A DNA stretch of 64,000 nucleotides from a gamma proteobacterium L18 (lineage in GTDB: Bacteria > Pseudomonadota > Gammaproteobacteria > Pseudomonadales > Pseudomonadaceae): the NCBI GenBank assembly GCA_000497835.1, contig KI547173.1, positions 207,177 to 271,176 on the forward strand, read 5' to 3'. Within the stretch, counting starts at the first letter, position 1; every line of letters begins with the position of its first letter. A model generated the notes under the pieces. It had not been told where the DNA came from and made no database searches. It was given only the letters and a program-made list of their open reading frames with translations. Below, one piece after another: positions 35,899 to 43,453 of the stretch. The translations under genes were made by a program, and so were the position numbers.

Positions 35899-35957
35899 CA
35901 AAATCTCCATGAAACCCTTATAAATCAAAGGTTTCAGCGTCTCAAGGCTTCTCTCGC

Positions 35958-35977
35958 GTGGTAACCTGTGTGGTAAC
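35958..35977 (+). repeat. Candidate integrase arm-type sites, left end
   Basis: Two direct repeats GTGGTAAC at 35958-35965 and 35970-35977, 12 nt apart start to start, just before the integrase gene. The counterpart pair lies at 45256-45263 (GTGGTAAC) and 45267-45274 (GTGGTAAT), close to the right att core. Their function is inferred from position. Confidence 0.6.
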
Positions 35978-35982
35978 TACCG

Positions 35983-37332
35983 ATGAAAGTAAGCTTTGGC
36001 CCTCTGCAAGTGACTCTCCGCTACTCCTACTCCCGCAATGGCACGCTGTATTTCCAGCGTCCGATTCCAAAAGACCTTCACTCTCGCTACGGCAAGAAGC
36101 TCGTCAAGATCAAACTCAGCACCACGGACATTGTGGTAGCTGGGCGTGAGATCGAGCGGCTAAACCGAGAGGTCGAGACTGAATGGCAGCGACTACGTTC
36201 CGAGCCAACGTCTACTCCGCAGGCCCTTCGGGTGCATGCCATGGCGCTGCTCAAGGACTGGGGGCTATCGCCTAAGCCTGCCCAGAATGATCCAACCGTC
36301 CTTGAGGCGTTCTTCGATTACTTGGACGGGAAGCGCCCTGTCCATGCGTATGACGATGAGGATGATCAAGGTACGGGAATGCCCACGGACCACATCACGC
36401 CGGTCGAGAGCGAAGCTACGCGACTTTTGGCAGGCACCGTCAAACAGCGTATCAGTGACTCCTTCGACTTCTACCTCAGGAACCATTCAAAGGGGGAGGA
36501 GAAGAAATTCGCTGCTGATGCTCGGCGCGTGATGGCGGGGCTCATTGATGTTGTTGGGGACAAGCCATTTGGCGCTGTTTCTCGTGCAGATGCCCGTTCG
36601 TATGTCGATGCAGAGTTGGCCCGTGGATCGGCCACCAGCAGTGTGCGAAGAAGGCTGTCCACCATCGTGGCTGTCTTCAGCCAGTATGCCCGTGAGCATG
36701 AAATCGAGCGGACAAATCCGTTCTCGGAGTTGAAGATCGTGGGGGAGGGCAACGACTCTAAGGAGCGCCAGCCGTTTACCGTGGATGAGCTTCGCAAGAC
36801 TGTAGAGATGTGCCGAGCAATGGATGATGAGGCGCGGTGGATTACAGCAATGCTTGCGGACACTGGGGCGCGCTTAGCGGAGATTGTCGGCCTGCCCTTG
36901 AGTGACATTGTGTTGGACGCAGAAGTGCCTCACATAGTCATTCAGGAGCACCCATGGCGGTCGCTTAAGAACAAGGACAGCAAGCGCATGGTGCCATTGG
37001 TAGGCGCATCACTGTGGGCTGCACAGAGAGCCGTGGAGAGTGCACTACCTGGTGCCCGCTTCGCCTTCACCAAATACACCTGCGACAACGGCTGCAAAGC
37101 CACCAGCGCATCGGCGACCATCGCGAAGTGGCTCAGAGGTCGGGGAATCGGGCACACTGCTCATGAGCTTCGGCATACGATGGCTGATCGGCTCAGAGAG
37201 GTTCAGTGTCCCGAGGACATTCGTAAGAGCATTGGCGGTTGGGCAAGCGCTGACGTAGCAAGCCGGTACGGTAAAGGCTATTCATTGCAAGTCATGCAAA
37301 AGTGGCTAATGACCGTGACCGAAGCTTGTTAA
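35983..37332 (+). CDS. Phage-type tyrosine integrase
   Basis: 449 residues. N-terminal DUF6538/arm-binding-like part (LRYSYSRNGTLYFQRPIPKDL), a core-binding SAM-like domain (about 148-255), and the catalytic domain with the Arg in DTGARLAEIVGLPL (about 294), HELRHTMADRL (about 386-396), GGWAS, and the Tyr nucleophile in SRYGKGYS. Long for the family because of an acidic linker around residue 120. Same strand as the adjacent tRNA-Thr, as usual for tRNA-site islands. Confidence 0.93.
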   Translation: MKVSFGPLQVTLRYSYSRNGTLYFQRPIPKDLHSRYGKKLVKIKLSTTDIVVAGREIERLNREVETEWQRLRSEPTSTPQALRVHAMALLKDWGLSPKPAQNDPTVLEAFFDYLDGKRPVHAYDDEDDQGTGMPTDHITPVESEATRLLAGTVKQRISDSFDFYLRNHSKGEEKKFAADARRVMAGLIDVVGDKPFGAVSRADARSYVDAELARGSATSSVRRRLSTIVAVFSQYAREHEIERTNPFSELKIVGEGNDSKERQPFTVDELRKTVEMCRAMDDEARWITAMLADTGARLAEIVGLPLSDIVLDAEVPHIVIQEHPWRSLKNKDSKRMVPLVGASLWAAQRAVESALPGARFAFTKYTCDNGCKATSASATIAKWLRGRGIGHTAHELRHTMADRLREVQCPEDIRKSIGGWASADVASRYGKGYSLQVMQKWLMTVTEAC

Positions 37333-37407
37333 GGCGGTACTCCGCTCAGGAAATACATCGGAGCAGCCGCCATAAGGTAGTCAGGGGTGTGGATAATGTT
37401 GCGCCAC

Positions 37408-38154
37408 TCAATCTACCGTATTCATTTCCCGGTTCATTGACACGATGTCGGCATGAGTCGGGCTGGCTCCCAGTCTGGCGAAGTGTTTAGGCAGTGCATC
37501 ACGTATCGCCTCAGCGTGGCCTTTGACGGCTGACGCTAAGCCTTGCTTCATCGCCTCAGCATCGAAGTCGCAGCAATACCCCGGAGTACACGGTTGCTGT
37601 CTCCAAGACTCTTCCAGTGTGCCACCGTCAACTGGGTCAAACCCTGCTTGGCTCACCAGGGACATAACAACAGATTTCGCCTCTTGGTCATCAGCAGCCA
37701 CAGCAACCGCTAGACGTCTAGGTGTGCCTTCGGGCTGACCCAGTTTTTCCAGCGAGTATGCCAAGATGTTGTTGAATGCTTTCACGACAGGGCGGCCCAG
37801 TTGACGGCTGACCCAGAGGCTCTCGGGCATCCCCGCTTCCAGCTCTGAAATGTGCGGATCGCGAAGTCCTGGGTAGTAGTTGCTGGTGTCCACCACTGGC
37901 ACGGAAAGCGGGACATCCTTCAGAAGGTCTGAGGGGAGCGCTTCCAGAGCGGGGAGTGGGATTGAGAGGATGATTACGTCTACTCCATTGACCGCTCCAT
38001 CCACATCCACGGGCTGTGCTCCCACCTCTTCAGCAAACGCGCGCACGCCTTCCACACCTTTAGAGTTCGCCACACGGACTTCATGGCCAACTGCAGCCAT
38101 TTTCCGTGCGATTGTGCCTCCGATATTACCTGTACCGATAATGCCGATTTTCAT
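37408..38154 (-). CDS. NAD(P)-binding oxidoreductase, F420-dependent NADP reductase-like
   Basis: 248 residues. N-terminal Rossmann motif KIGIIGTGNIGGTIARKMAAVGHEV, then DVIILSIPLPAL and VVDTSNYYPGLRD, features of the COG2085 family (NpdG/ProC-like). Pseudomonas lacks F420, so the cofactor is likely NADP(H) and the substrate unknown. Divergent from an HxlR-type regulator, a pairing common for redox- or electrophile-responsive oxidoreductases. An ordinary full-length gene carried as island cargo. Confidence 0.82.
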   Translation of the reverse strand: MKIGIIGTGNIGGTIARKMAAVGHEVRVANSKGVEGVRAFAEEVGAQPVDVDGAVNGVDVIILSIPLPALEALPSDLLKDVPLSVPVVDTSNYYPGLRDPHISELEAGMPESLWVSRQLGRPVVKAFNNILAYSLEKLGQPEGTPRRLAVAVAADDQEAKSVVMSLVSQAGFDPVDGGTLEESWRQQPCTPGYCCDFDAEAMKQGLASAVKGHAEAIRDALPKHFARLGASPTHADIVSMNREMNTVD

Positions 38155-38213
38155 AGGGGAGAGCCTTCAAGTAGGAAAGTATGCAGCCAGTCTAGGGGGC
38201 TTGTGTGATAATG

Positions 38214-38243
38214 GTAAGTACCCACCAAAAGGTGTGTAACTAC
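38214..38243. promoter_or_regulatory. Candidate HxlR operator between divergent genes
   Basis: Imperfect inverted repeat GTAAGTACCCACC-AAAA-GGTGTGTAACTAC (10 of 13 positions paired). It lies between the oxidoreductase start (38154) and the chosen HxlR start (38259). Its layout resembles the dyads bound by HxlR/YodB-type regulators. Confidence 0.6.
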
Positions 38244-38258
38244 CATAGCGAGGAAGAA

Positions 38259-38618
38259 ATGGGCCGGGAATGGGATTGCGGCGACCCCGCCAATCGTCAG
38301 AAATGGGCTGACGCGAGCACGGAGACCCTTCGCGTTTTGGAGGGGAAGTGGAAGATCATCATCCTCTGCCAGCTGTTTGCTGCGCATGGGCCTCTCAGAT
38401 TTTCGGAACTCGAAAAGCTCATCGACGGTATCAATCAGAAGATGCTCATCCAACAGCTCAAGCAGCTCGAGGCTGATGGCATTGTTGAGCGTGAGGTGTA
38501 CCCCCAGGTTCCACCAAGGGTTGAGTACCGGCTCACTCAGATAGGCATTGCGCTTGGTCCTGCTATGCAGGCGCTGATTGAGTGGGCTGAAATGCGGCGG
38601 GACTTGCTTCAGGCCTAA
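38259..38618 (+). CDS. HxlR-family winged-helix regulator
   Basis: 119 residues from ATG 38259. HxlR signature: LEGKWKIIILCQLFAAHGPLRFSELEKLIDGINQKMLIQQLKQLEADGIVER, followed by PPRVEYRLTQIGIALGPAMQALIEWAE. A Cys (WDCGDPANRQ) near the N-terminus is compatible with thiol sensing as in YodB/QorR. In-frame starts at 38205 and 38211 are possible, but would put the inverted-repeat operator inside the gene, so the later ATG is preferred. Confidence 0.87.
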   Translation: MGREWDCGDPANRQKWADASTETLRVLEGKWKIIILCQLFAAHGPLRFSELEKLIDGINQKMLIQQLKQLEADGIVEREVYPQVPPRVEYRLTQIGIALGPAMQALIEWAEMRRDLLQA

Positions 38619-39081
38619 AACGGGTCGAGGGACCACAATAGGATCACCCAGCCGTGATCCGGGGCTTCGTCACGTTCACTCGTGATGCCGGACTTGCGCC
38701 GGACTGTGGGCATCCTCGCTGTGTCTGATCATGGACTTGTATCCGTGTGATGACCACCAGGACCGCAGGCCACTCTACACCACCGATGATGGGGGGTAGG
38801 GGGCATACTGGGGCTCCTGCTGGTCGATCATGGATACAGCCCTTAGGGGCATCTTCAGTTGTCATCTATGATGATGGTCATCATCCGTGTCTGATTTGTC
38901 CTGTTCGTGGAGGCTCAGGATTGAGGCATACATAGCCATCATTACCATGGGTGCAGATTCTGTGCACTCAGAACCAGCTCCAGGCCACGTGTCATGGGGC
39001 TCACTACTTTTCCTTTCTATAAATAAGCACTTGGCGACTCACCGGCCCGCCGAGTGCCTCCGCATACCCATAAGAACAACA
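38619..39081. other. Non-coding island segment with several dyads
   Basis: 463 bp without a convincing gene. It contains GGATCAC-ccagcc-GTGATCC (38641-38660) and GATGATG-GT-CATCATC (38870-38885), plus repeated GATCATGGA words. No T-tract follows the dyads, so they look like protein-binding or origin-type sites more than terminators. It lies directly upstream of the Rep-like gene. Confidence 0.5.
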
Positions 39082-39684
39082 ATGACCATCCACCAACCCA
39101 TCCTGCCCCCCGAGAGGGGCATCCCCACCATCCCCACCATCATCATCGAGAAGTCAGGGCACGACTTGTTCGTGGTCGACACCCGCACCGGGGACATACT
39201 TGACCAAGTGCTAGGTGAGCCCGAGAGAGTGCACTCCAGGGTGATTGACCGATATGTAGGCATCGACACCCGTTTCCCCCGCGATGCCCGCGATGCTGCT
39301 GAGTTGATTGAGGCAGTGTCTGTCCACGATCCATTCATGAGTCGCCTCAAAGTGGACTATGAGCGCCTCCTGGGCCTCATCTCCATCGACCATCCCACCA
39401 CGGATGTCCTGGTGCTGAGGTTTCTGTGTGAGCACCTGACAGCATGGAACTGCTGGTACGGATCGATTGATGATCTGGCCCAAGCGGTCCCTGGAGTGGG
39501 GCGTAGAGCCCTCCTGGCGTCACTTAGCAACCTGGAGCAAGGGCTCATCAAGAGGCCCAAGAAGGGCGCTAGAGGGGCTCAGTTCATCCACGTACATCCG
39601 TGGTATGCCTTCCGTGGTGCGGACTACATCCGTGAGGAACTGCTGAGGCGGTGGTGTCTTCCCCGACTGATCCCTCATAAGTGA
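39082..39684 (+). CDS. Winged-helix protein, possibly replication-initiator (RepL)-like
   Basis: 200 residues from ATG 39082. The C-terminal half reads as a winged helix: WNCWYGSIDDLAQAVPGVGRRALLASLSNLEQGLIKRPKKGARGAQFIHVHPWYAFRGADYIREELLRRW. The end (HVHPWYAFRGADYIREEL) resembles the xVNPxxxxRG segment of RepL-type plasmid initiators. The N-terminus is Pro/Ile-rich (PPERGIPTIPTIIIEKSGHDL). I do not recognise it with certainty; another DNA-binding role is possible. An in-frame start at 38887 is unsupported. Followed immediately by a decayed KilA-N gene. Confidence 0.5.
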   Translation: MTIHQPILPPERGIPTIPTIIIEKSGHDLFVVDTRTGDILDQVLGEPERVHSRVIDRYVGIDTRFPRDARDAAELIEAVSVHDPFMSRLKVDYERLLGLISIDHPTTDVLVLRFLCEHLTAWNCWYGSIDDLAQAVPGVGRRALLASLSNLEQGLIKRPKKGARGAQFIHVHPWYAFRGADYIREELLRRWCLPRLIPHK

Positions 39685-40009
39685 TCCCTGGAATTCCAGG
39701 TATCTCTGCCCTCGACGATTTAGTGAGGGAAATTCCCATCACTAAAACCTTGGAATCCATGGTTTTAGTTGAAACCTCCCGTGGCCGCAATGGCGGCACC
39801 TGGGGCCACCCGAAGCTGGTTGTGTGTTCGCCCGCTGGCTGGGTGTCCGCTTTGCCGTGTTTTGTGACATGGCTATTGACGACATCCTCCGGGGTAACGC
39901 TGAGAGGGTCATCACGAAGCCCGCGCAGTCTGCCATAGCGGCTGCCCCGCAAAGCTACCTGGAGTCGGTAGAGCAACTCCTGGTCTCGCTCCGTGAGCAC
40001 GAATCCTAA
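39681..40009 (+). pseudogene. KilA-N domain gene, 5'-truncated and frameshifted
   Basis: Frame 1 (to about 39824) reads VETSRGRNGGTWGHPKLVV, and the -1 frame continues FARWLGVRFAVFCDMAIDDILRGNAERVITKP to a TAA at 40007. Joined, they give the classic KilA-N block GGTWxHPKLVVxFARWL. Within GTTGTG-TG-TTCGCC two bases stand where a codon is expected, so one base is missing. The N-terminal half of the domain (the NLTDxHKAAG part) is absent. Phage antirepressor or DNA-binding relic; a programmed shift is unlikely without a slippery heptamer. Confidence 0.75.
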
Positions 40010-40026
40010 ACCGGGATAATCCCGGT
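40010..40026. repeat. Palindrome after the KilA-N remnant
   Basis: ACCGGGAT-A-ATCCCGGT, a perfect 17-bp dyad right after the stop codon. Related palindromes are CCTGGAATTCCAGG (39687-39700) and CCCGTGATTCCGGG (about 40154-40167), the last two embedded in a similar longer context (AGTGATCC...GGTATC(T/A)CTGCC). Confidence 0.65.
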
Positions 40027-40288
40027 AAAGGCTCTGACTACGATTCAGTTGGGAGTGGGCCGCGTCCCTTGGTCGGCACTACAGGCACCGTATAGAGGCG
40101 AGTGGTTATTCAGTAGGTCGGAGGACTATTTCAAAGCTCTTCACGAAGTGATCCCCGTGATTCCGGGTATCACTGCCCAGCCTGGTGACAGGAAGTCGTT
40201 GGACTCGGGCCCCGCAATCCCGGTGGCCCACATTCGGATTATCGAGCCGCCAGCGCGGCCCCTCAACGAAATCAGAAGGACACACAGC

Positions 40289-40614
40289 ATGAATGCAGTA
40301 GCCACCATCATCACTGCAGACACCGTAACGATGACCAGCCTGGCGCTGGTGGAGTGATTAATGCCACCCGTGAGCCAGGAAAGGCTGCACTCGCGCATAA
40401 ACACCTACTAGCCAAAATCCCCAAGGTATTGGGTGAAGGAACGTCAGCCGAATTTTTGGCTCACGTTCCAGTGCCGGCGCCAAAGGGCGCATTCCGCCAA
40501 TCCCCAATCTACCGGCTGCTCAAACGTGAATCCTGCCTGGTGGCGATGAGCTACAAATTGATGGGGAGAAATCCCCCTACCAATCACTGCCTTATGGAAT
40601 TGAGATGTAGCTAA
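40289..40614 (+). pseudogene. Rha-like phage regulatory gene, frameshifted and truncated
   Basis: ATG 40289 gives MNAVATIITADTVTMTSLALVE then a TGA at 40355. The -1 frame continues INATREPGKAALAHKHLLAKIPKVLGEG ... SPIYRLLKRESCLVAMSY, then diverges after about 110 codons. MTSLxLVExINATREPGKxxL and the YRxxKRExCLxAMSY motif are the hallmark of Rha/antirepressor N-domains. Again two bases (GAG-TG-ATT) stand where three are expected. The C-terminal part is missing, replaced by a twice-repeated GGGGAAATCCxCCTAC element. Confidence 0.7.
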
Positions 40615-40890
40615 TAGGGGGAAATCCACCTACTAACATTGCCTCGGGGGCGAATAATTTTTCCGAAAAAATTTGAGACCCCGCCTCGAAAGTGAATCGC
40701 CCGTGATACCCCCCGTAGCCCCCAGCGAGCCCTGGAAGCGGCACCCCTGAGGCTTCGCCCAGGAATTCCACGGCGCATCCCATCATTCACCACTCCTCCG
40801 ACCACGCCAGGCCCAACCGCATCACCCCTAATCCCAGGCCCGGTAGCGGGGGGGGGAGTGGGTCGTGTTGTAGTTCCGTACGCAAGACGG
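40615..40890. other. Non-coding island segment
   Basis: Starts with a second copy of GGGGGAAATCCACCTACTAA (compare GGGGAGAAATCCCCCTACCA at about 40563). It then runs through a CCC-rich stretch and ends in a run of nine G at about 40848. No gene is visible on either strand. Confidence 0.5.
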
Positions 40891-41538
40891 TTAGAAGGCC
40901 TGTCGTCCCTGCAGTTCTGAGAACGGAATCATCACATGCTCTTGATACGCTGGTCGCTCCTTCAAATAGGAATACCAGCGTTCCACGTTCGGTAGTGACG
41001 GGCGCTGAATGTCTAGCTCGAAGTAACGGTAGAGATTGGTCCCAGCAGCTATGTCCGCCAAAGTCAAAGTGTCGCCAGTAAGAAAGGCCTTGTCGGCCAA
41101 TACACCGTTCAGGACGCTGAAAAGCTGGCCACAGCGCCGGATGTCTGCCTCCAGCCGCTCGACATCCTGTAGATGAGGTGGAGTGCGGTATCCGCCCCAG
41201 AAAACACCGTCAATGAACGCCGTCTGAAGGCTGCACTGAGCCCAATCCATCCACCGATCCGTCTCTGATCTCACGGCAGGATCCTGATTCCAAAGTGAGT
41301 GCCCGCCGTAGGTTGCTGCAAGGTAGCGCAGAATCGCGTGGGATTCCCAGACGATTACCTCGCCGTCCTTCACCACAGGAATTCGGCCGTGAGGGTTCAT
41401 CCTCAGGAATTCGGGCGTGTCACGGATCCCGAAGCTGCCACCTGCTGGAATGTGCTCGTGTTGAAGCCCCAACTCTCCAACCAACCACATCACCTTCTGT
41501 ACGTTAAATGCACTGCGCCGACCCCAGACTTGAAGCAT
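40891..41538 (-). CDS. Glutathione S-transferase
   Basis: 215 residues. N-terminal thioredoxin domain with LQVWGRRSAFNVQKVMWLVGEL (likely catalytic Ser in RRSAFNV), the cis-Pro turn in GRIPVV, and the ESHAILRYLA motif (glutathione gamma-Glu contact). C-terminal alpha domain (about 90-205) with GDTLTLADIAAG. Conjugates or reduces small electrophiles. Cargo of the island; it keeps the GC-rich codon use of the host and looks intact. Confidence 0.88.
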   Translation of the reverse strand: MLQVWGRRSAFNVQKVMWLVGELGLQHEHIPAGGSFGIRDTPEFLRMNPHGRIPVVKDGEVIVWESHAILRYLAATYGGHSLWNQDPAVRSETDRWMDWAQCSLQTAFIDGVFWGGYRTPPHLQDVERLEADIRRCGQLFSVLNGVLADKAFLTGDTLTLADIAAGTNLYRYFELDIQRPSLPNVERWYSYLKERPAYQEHVMIPFSELQGRQAF

Positions 41539-41713
41539 CCTGTTCCTCCATGAACCTGCGAGTAATGAGCAGCATCAGCGATGCCGAGTATTCGCAGAGT
41601 GCCACATGGTTACCGTGCGAGCGAGGACTCACAGCAGGCCCCTCCTCTGATTTTCTCACGTGCCGGGACGAGGAGGTTCGGAATGGGTATGCCTTTACGG
41701 AACCAGCGAGGGT

Positions 41714-41791
41714 GGTTCGATAGGTGGTTCGATAATTGATGGTTGACCAATCAAAACGAACCAGTATTATGCGAACCATCCAAAGCGAACC
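41714..41791. promoter_or_regulatory. Array of GGTTCG sites upstream of the serine recombinase
   Basis: GGTTCG at 41714 and 41726 on the plus strand, then its complement CGAACC at 41757, 41772 and 41786, all within 80 bp directly before the recombinase start. The arrangement (2 against 3 inverted sites, spaced 12-15 nt within each group) resembles a resolution or autoregulatory site for the enzyme. Confidence 0.55.
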
Positions 41792-41802
41792 GGAGCTATT
41801 CC

Positions 41803-42447
41803 ATGTACATCCGCGCCTACCTCCGCGTCTCAACCCAAGATCAGGATGCTCAGCGCGCCCGAGCAGACCTGGAAGCGTTCACCCAGGAGCGCGGTTTGCG
41901 CATCGCAGCCTGGTACGCAGAGAACGAGTCTGGAGCTAACCTCAAGCGCCCAGAGCTGTTCCGCTTGTTGGCTGATAGTCACCCTGGAGACGTGCTCTTG
42001 ATTGAACAGGTGGACCGCCTTTCGCGCCTCAATGCCGAAGACTGGGACCGCCTGAAATCTGAGCTGCTGAGCCGCAAGGTTCGTGTGGTGGCCCTCGACC
42101 TGCCGACCTCTCACATGATGGTGAAGGCGGAGGACGAGATGACCATGCGGATGATGGATGCTTTGAATTCAATGATGCTGGACATGCTGGCCGCCATCGC
42201 CCGCAAGGACTATGACGACAGACGCCGTAGGACCACTCAGGGCATCCAGCAGGCCAAAGAGCGAGACAAGCTCAAGCCCAAGGAGGAGCGCAGTTACAAA
42301 GGGCGCCCAGCCAACGAGGAGAGGAATCAGGCGATCTTGGCGATGTTGGATCGTGGTTGCAGTTGGTCGGAAGTCTGCGCTGCAACAAAGGCTTCCAGGA
42401 GTACGCTGTTGAGGCTAGTTAAAGGTCGCCGCAGCTCTGAGGATTAA
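41803..42447 (+). CDS. Serine recombinase (resolvase/invertase family)
   Basis: 214 residues from ATG 41803. Catalytic Ser in YLRVSTQDQDAQRA (about residue 10), conserved Arg residues in QVDRLSRLNAEDWDRLKSEL, helix E, and a C-terminal Hin-type helix-turn-helix (CSWSEVCAATKASRSTLLRLVKGRR). Small resolvase type, not a large integrase. It may resolve element multimers or invert a segment. Preceded by an array of hexamer sites. Confidence 0.9.
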   Translation: MYIRAYLRVSTQDQDAQRARADLEAFTQERGLRIAAWYAENESGANLKRPELFRLLADSHPGDVLLIEQVDRLSRLNAEDWDRLKSELLSRKVRVVALDLPTSHMMVKAEDEMTMRMMDALNSMMLDMLAAIARKDYDDRRRRTTQGIQQAKERDKLKPKEERSYKGRPANEERNQAILAMLDRGCSWSEVCAATKASRSTLLRLVKGRRSSED

Positions 42448-42550
42448 CCGTCCGGGTATCTGTTTCTTCGTGTAGATCACTAAAAAGTGAAGCTTCCAAT
42501 ATTGCCGGCGGTGTGATATCAAAAGGCTTCCAATTCACAGGGATGAAGAA

Positions 42551-43453
42551 ATGCACTCTTTCATGGCATACAGCATAAAAATACATGACAAAATGTTGCC
42601 AGGTCCCCTCGCTGAGCGGTATCACAAATTAGATAATGTGCGCTCAAAAGACGTATTGGACTTTGTAAGTGCCTTCTTAGAGACACTGAAAAAGGAAGTT
42701 CATAACGACACCGAGAGTAAGAAAACTGTTCGGGTTGTCGAGCTTAGTCAAGTTGGTCGGGATGTATATGGCTGGATTGAGTACGGTGAATACGGTATTC
42801 CTGGTCGGATATATAGTACCTCGGAGAAAGCTAATAAGTATGAGAAGAAGCATGATGATTCTGATGTTGTGAGCCTGTACTATCACTTCAGAATTCCTGC
42901 TGACTGCCGAACAGGGATAGTGATTTTTCACACCGCAGGCAATAAAGGTGTCAAGACATTTGTCGCCTCTAAATTTAACGACTACTTCAAAAACTTCGTC
43001 GGTCTTTCTGTTCAAATGCCCCCCCTTGCTCATGAGAGTACAGTGAAGCGCTGGTTAGACAGCTCGAAAGTGAAAGAGATTCGCTTGGGGAAGTATCGAG
43101 TAGAGCGTGGTGGTTCAGATGTCACGGACCTTCTCGGCGTAGATCGGGCTGAGGTGACGCTGAAGCCTAAGCGAGGAAGTAGTTTTGGCAGTTTCAACCA
43201 TTTCAAGAGCAAGAAAACAGAAGATGGTGAAGGGTTCGTCGAGATTCTCAGTGAGCTGTCATCGGAGGTAAAGGCGGTGATTGAGTCTGAGGGACGCACC
43301 AAAATTGTTTCTCTGCGGCAGGGTGAGCCCGTTTCAACCATCGAGATCACTAGCGACAATGTGACTATTAATGACGGCGCCCCTCATCCCGGAAGTTTGC
43401 ACAATTATGCCGTGTTGCTCATGGATGAGTTCGAGCAGAAGGTGGCGAGATGA
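42551..43453 (+). CDS. Unknown protein, RexA-like partner of a membrane protein (candidate defence sensor)
   Basis: 300 residues, no signal peptide or membrane helix. I do not recognise the family firmly. The order of segments recalls lambda RexA: a hydrophobic beta strand (DCRTGIVIFHTAG), a domain with KTFVASKFNDYFKNFVGLSVQMPPL, a basic stretch (KVKEIRLGKYRVE), then VTDLLGVDRAEVTLKPKRG, where RexA has a similar DIVIKPKFKR segment. Base composition is visibly AT-richer than core genes, a sign of transfer. It is coupled by ATGA to a 4-TM protein. Start at 42551; MAYS at 42563 is an alternative. Confidence 0.6.
   Translation: MHSFMAYSIKIHDKMLPGPLAERYHKLDNVRSKDVLDFVSAFLETLKKEVHNDTESKKTVRVVELSQVGRDVYGWIEYGEYGIPGRIYSTSEKANKYEKKHDDSDVVSLYYHFRIPADCRTGIVIFHTAGNKGVKTFVASKFNDYFKNFVGLSVQMPPLAHESTVKRWLDSSKVKEIRLGKYRVERGGSDVTDLLGVDRAEVTLKPKRGSSFGSFNHFKSKKTEDGEGFVEILSELSSEVKAVIESEGRTKIVSLRQGEPVSTIEITSDNVTINDGAPHPGSLHNYAVLLMDEFEQKVAR

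Noticed and set aside
38644..38865. 73-codon minus-strand frame in the island
   Set aside because: Overlaps the dyad-rich non-coding segment, poor start, no recognisable product.
40049..40288. Frame extending upstream from the Rha-like remnant
   Set aside because: In frame with the remnant, but lacks an RBS and family similarity; the MNAVATII start is better.
40611..40805. 64-codon minus-strand frame in the CCC-rich island segment
   Set aside because: Low-complexity composition, no RBS, no similarity I recognise.
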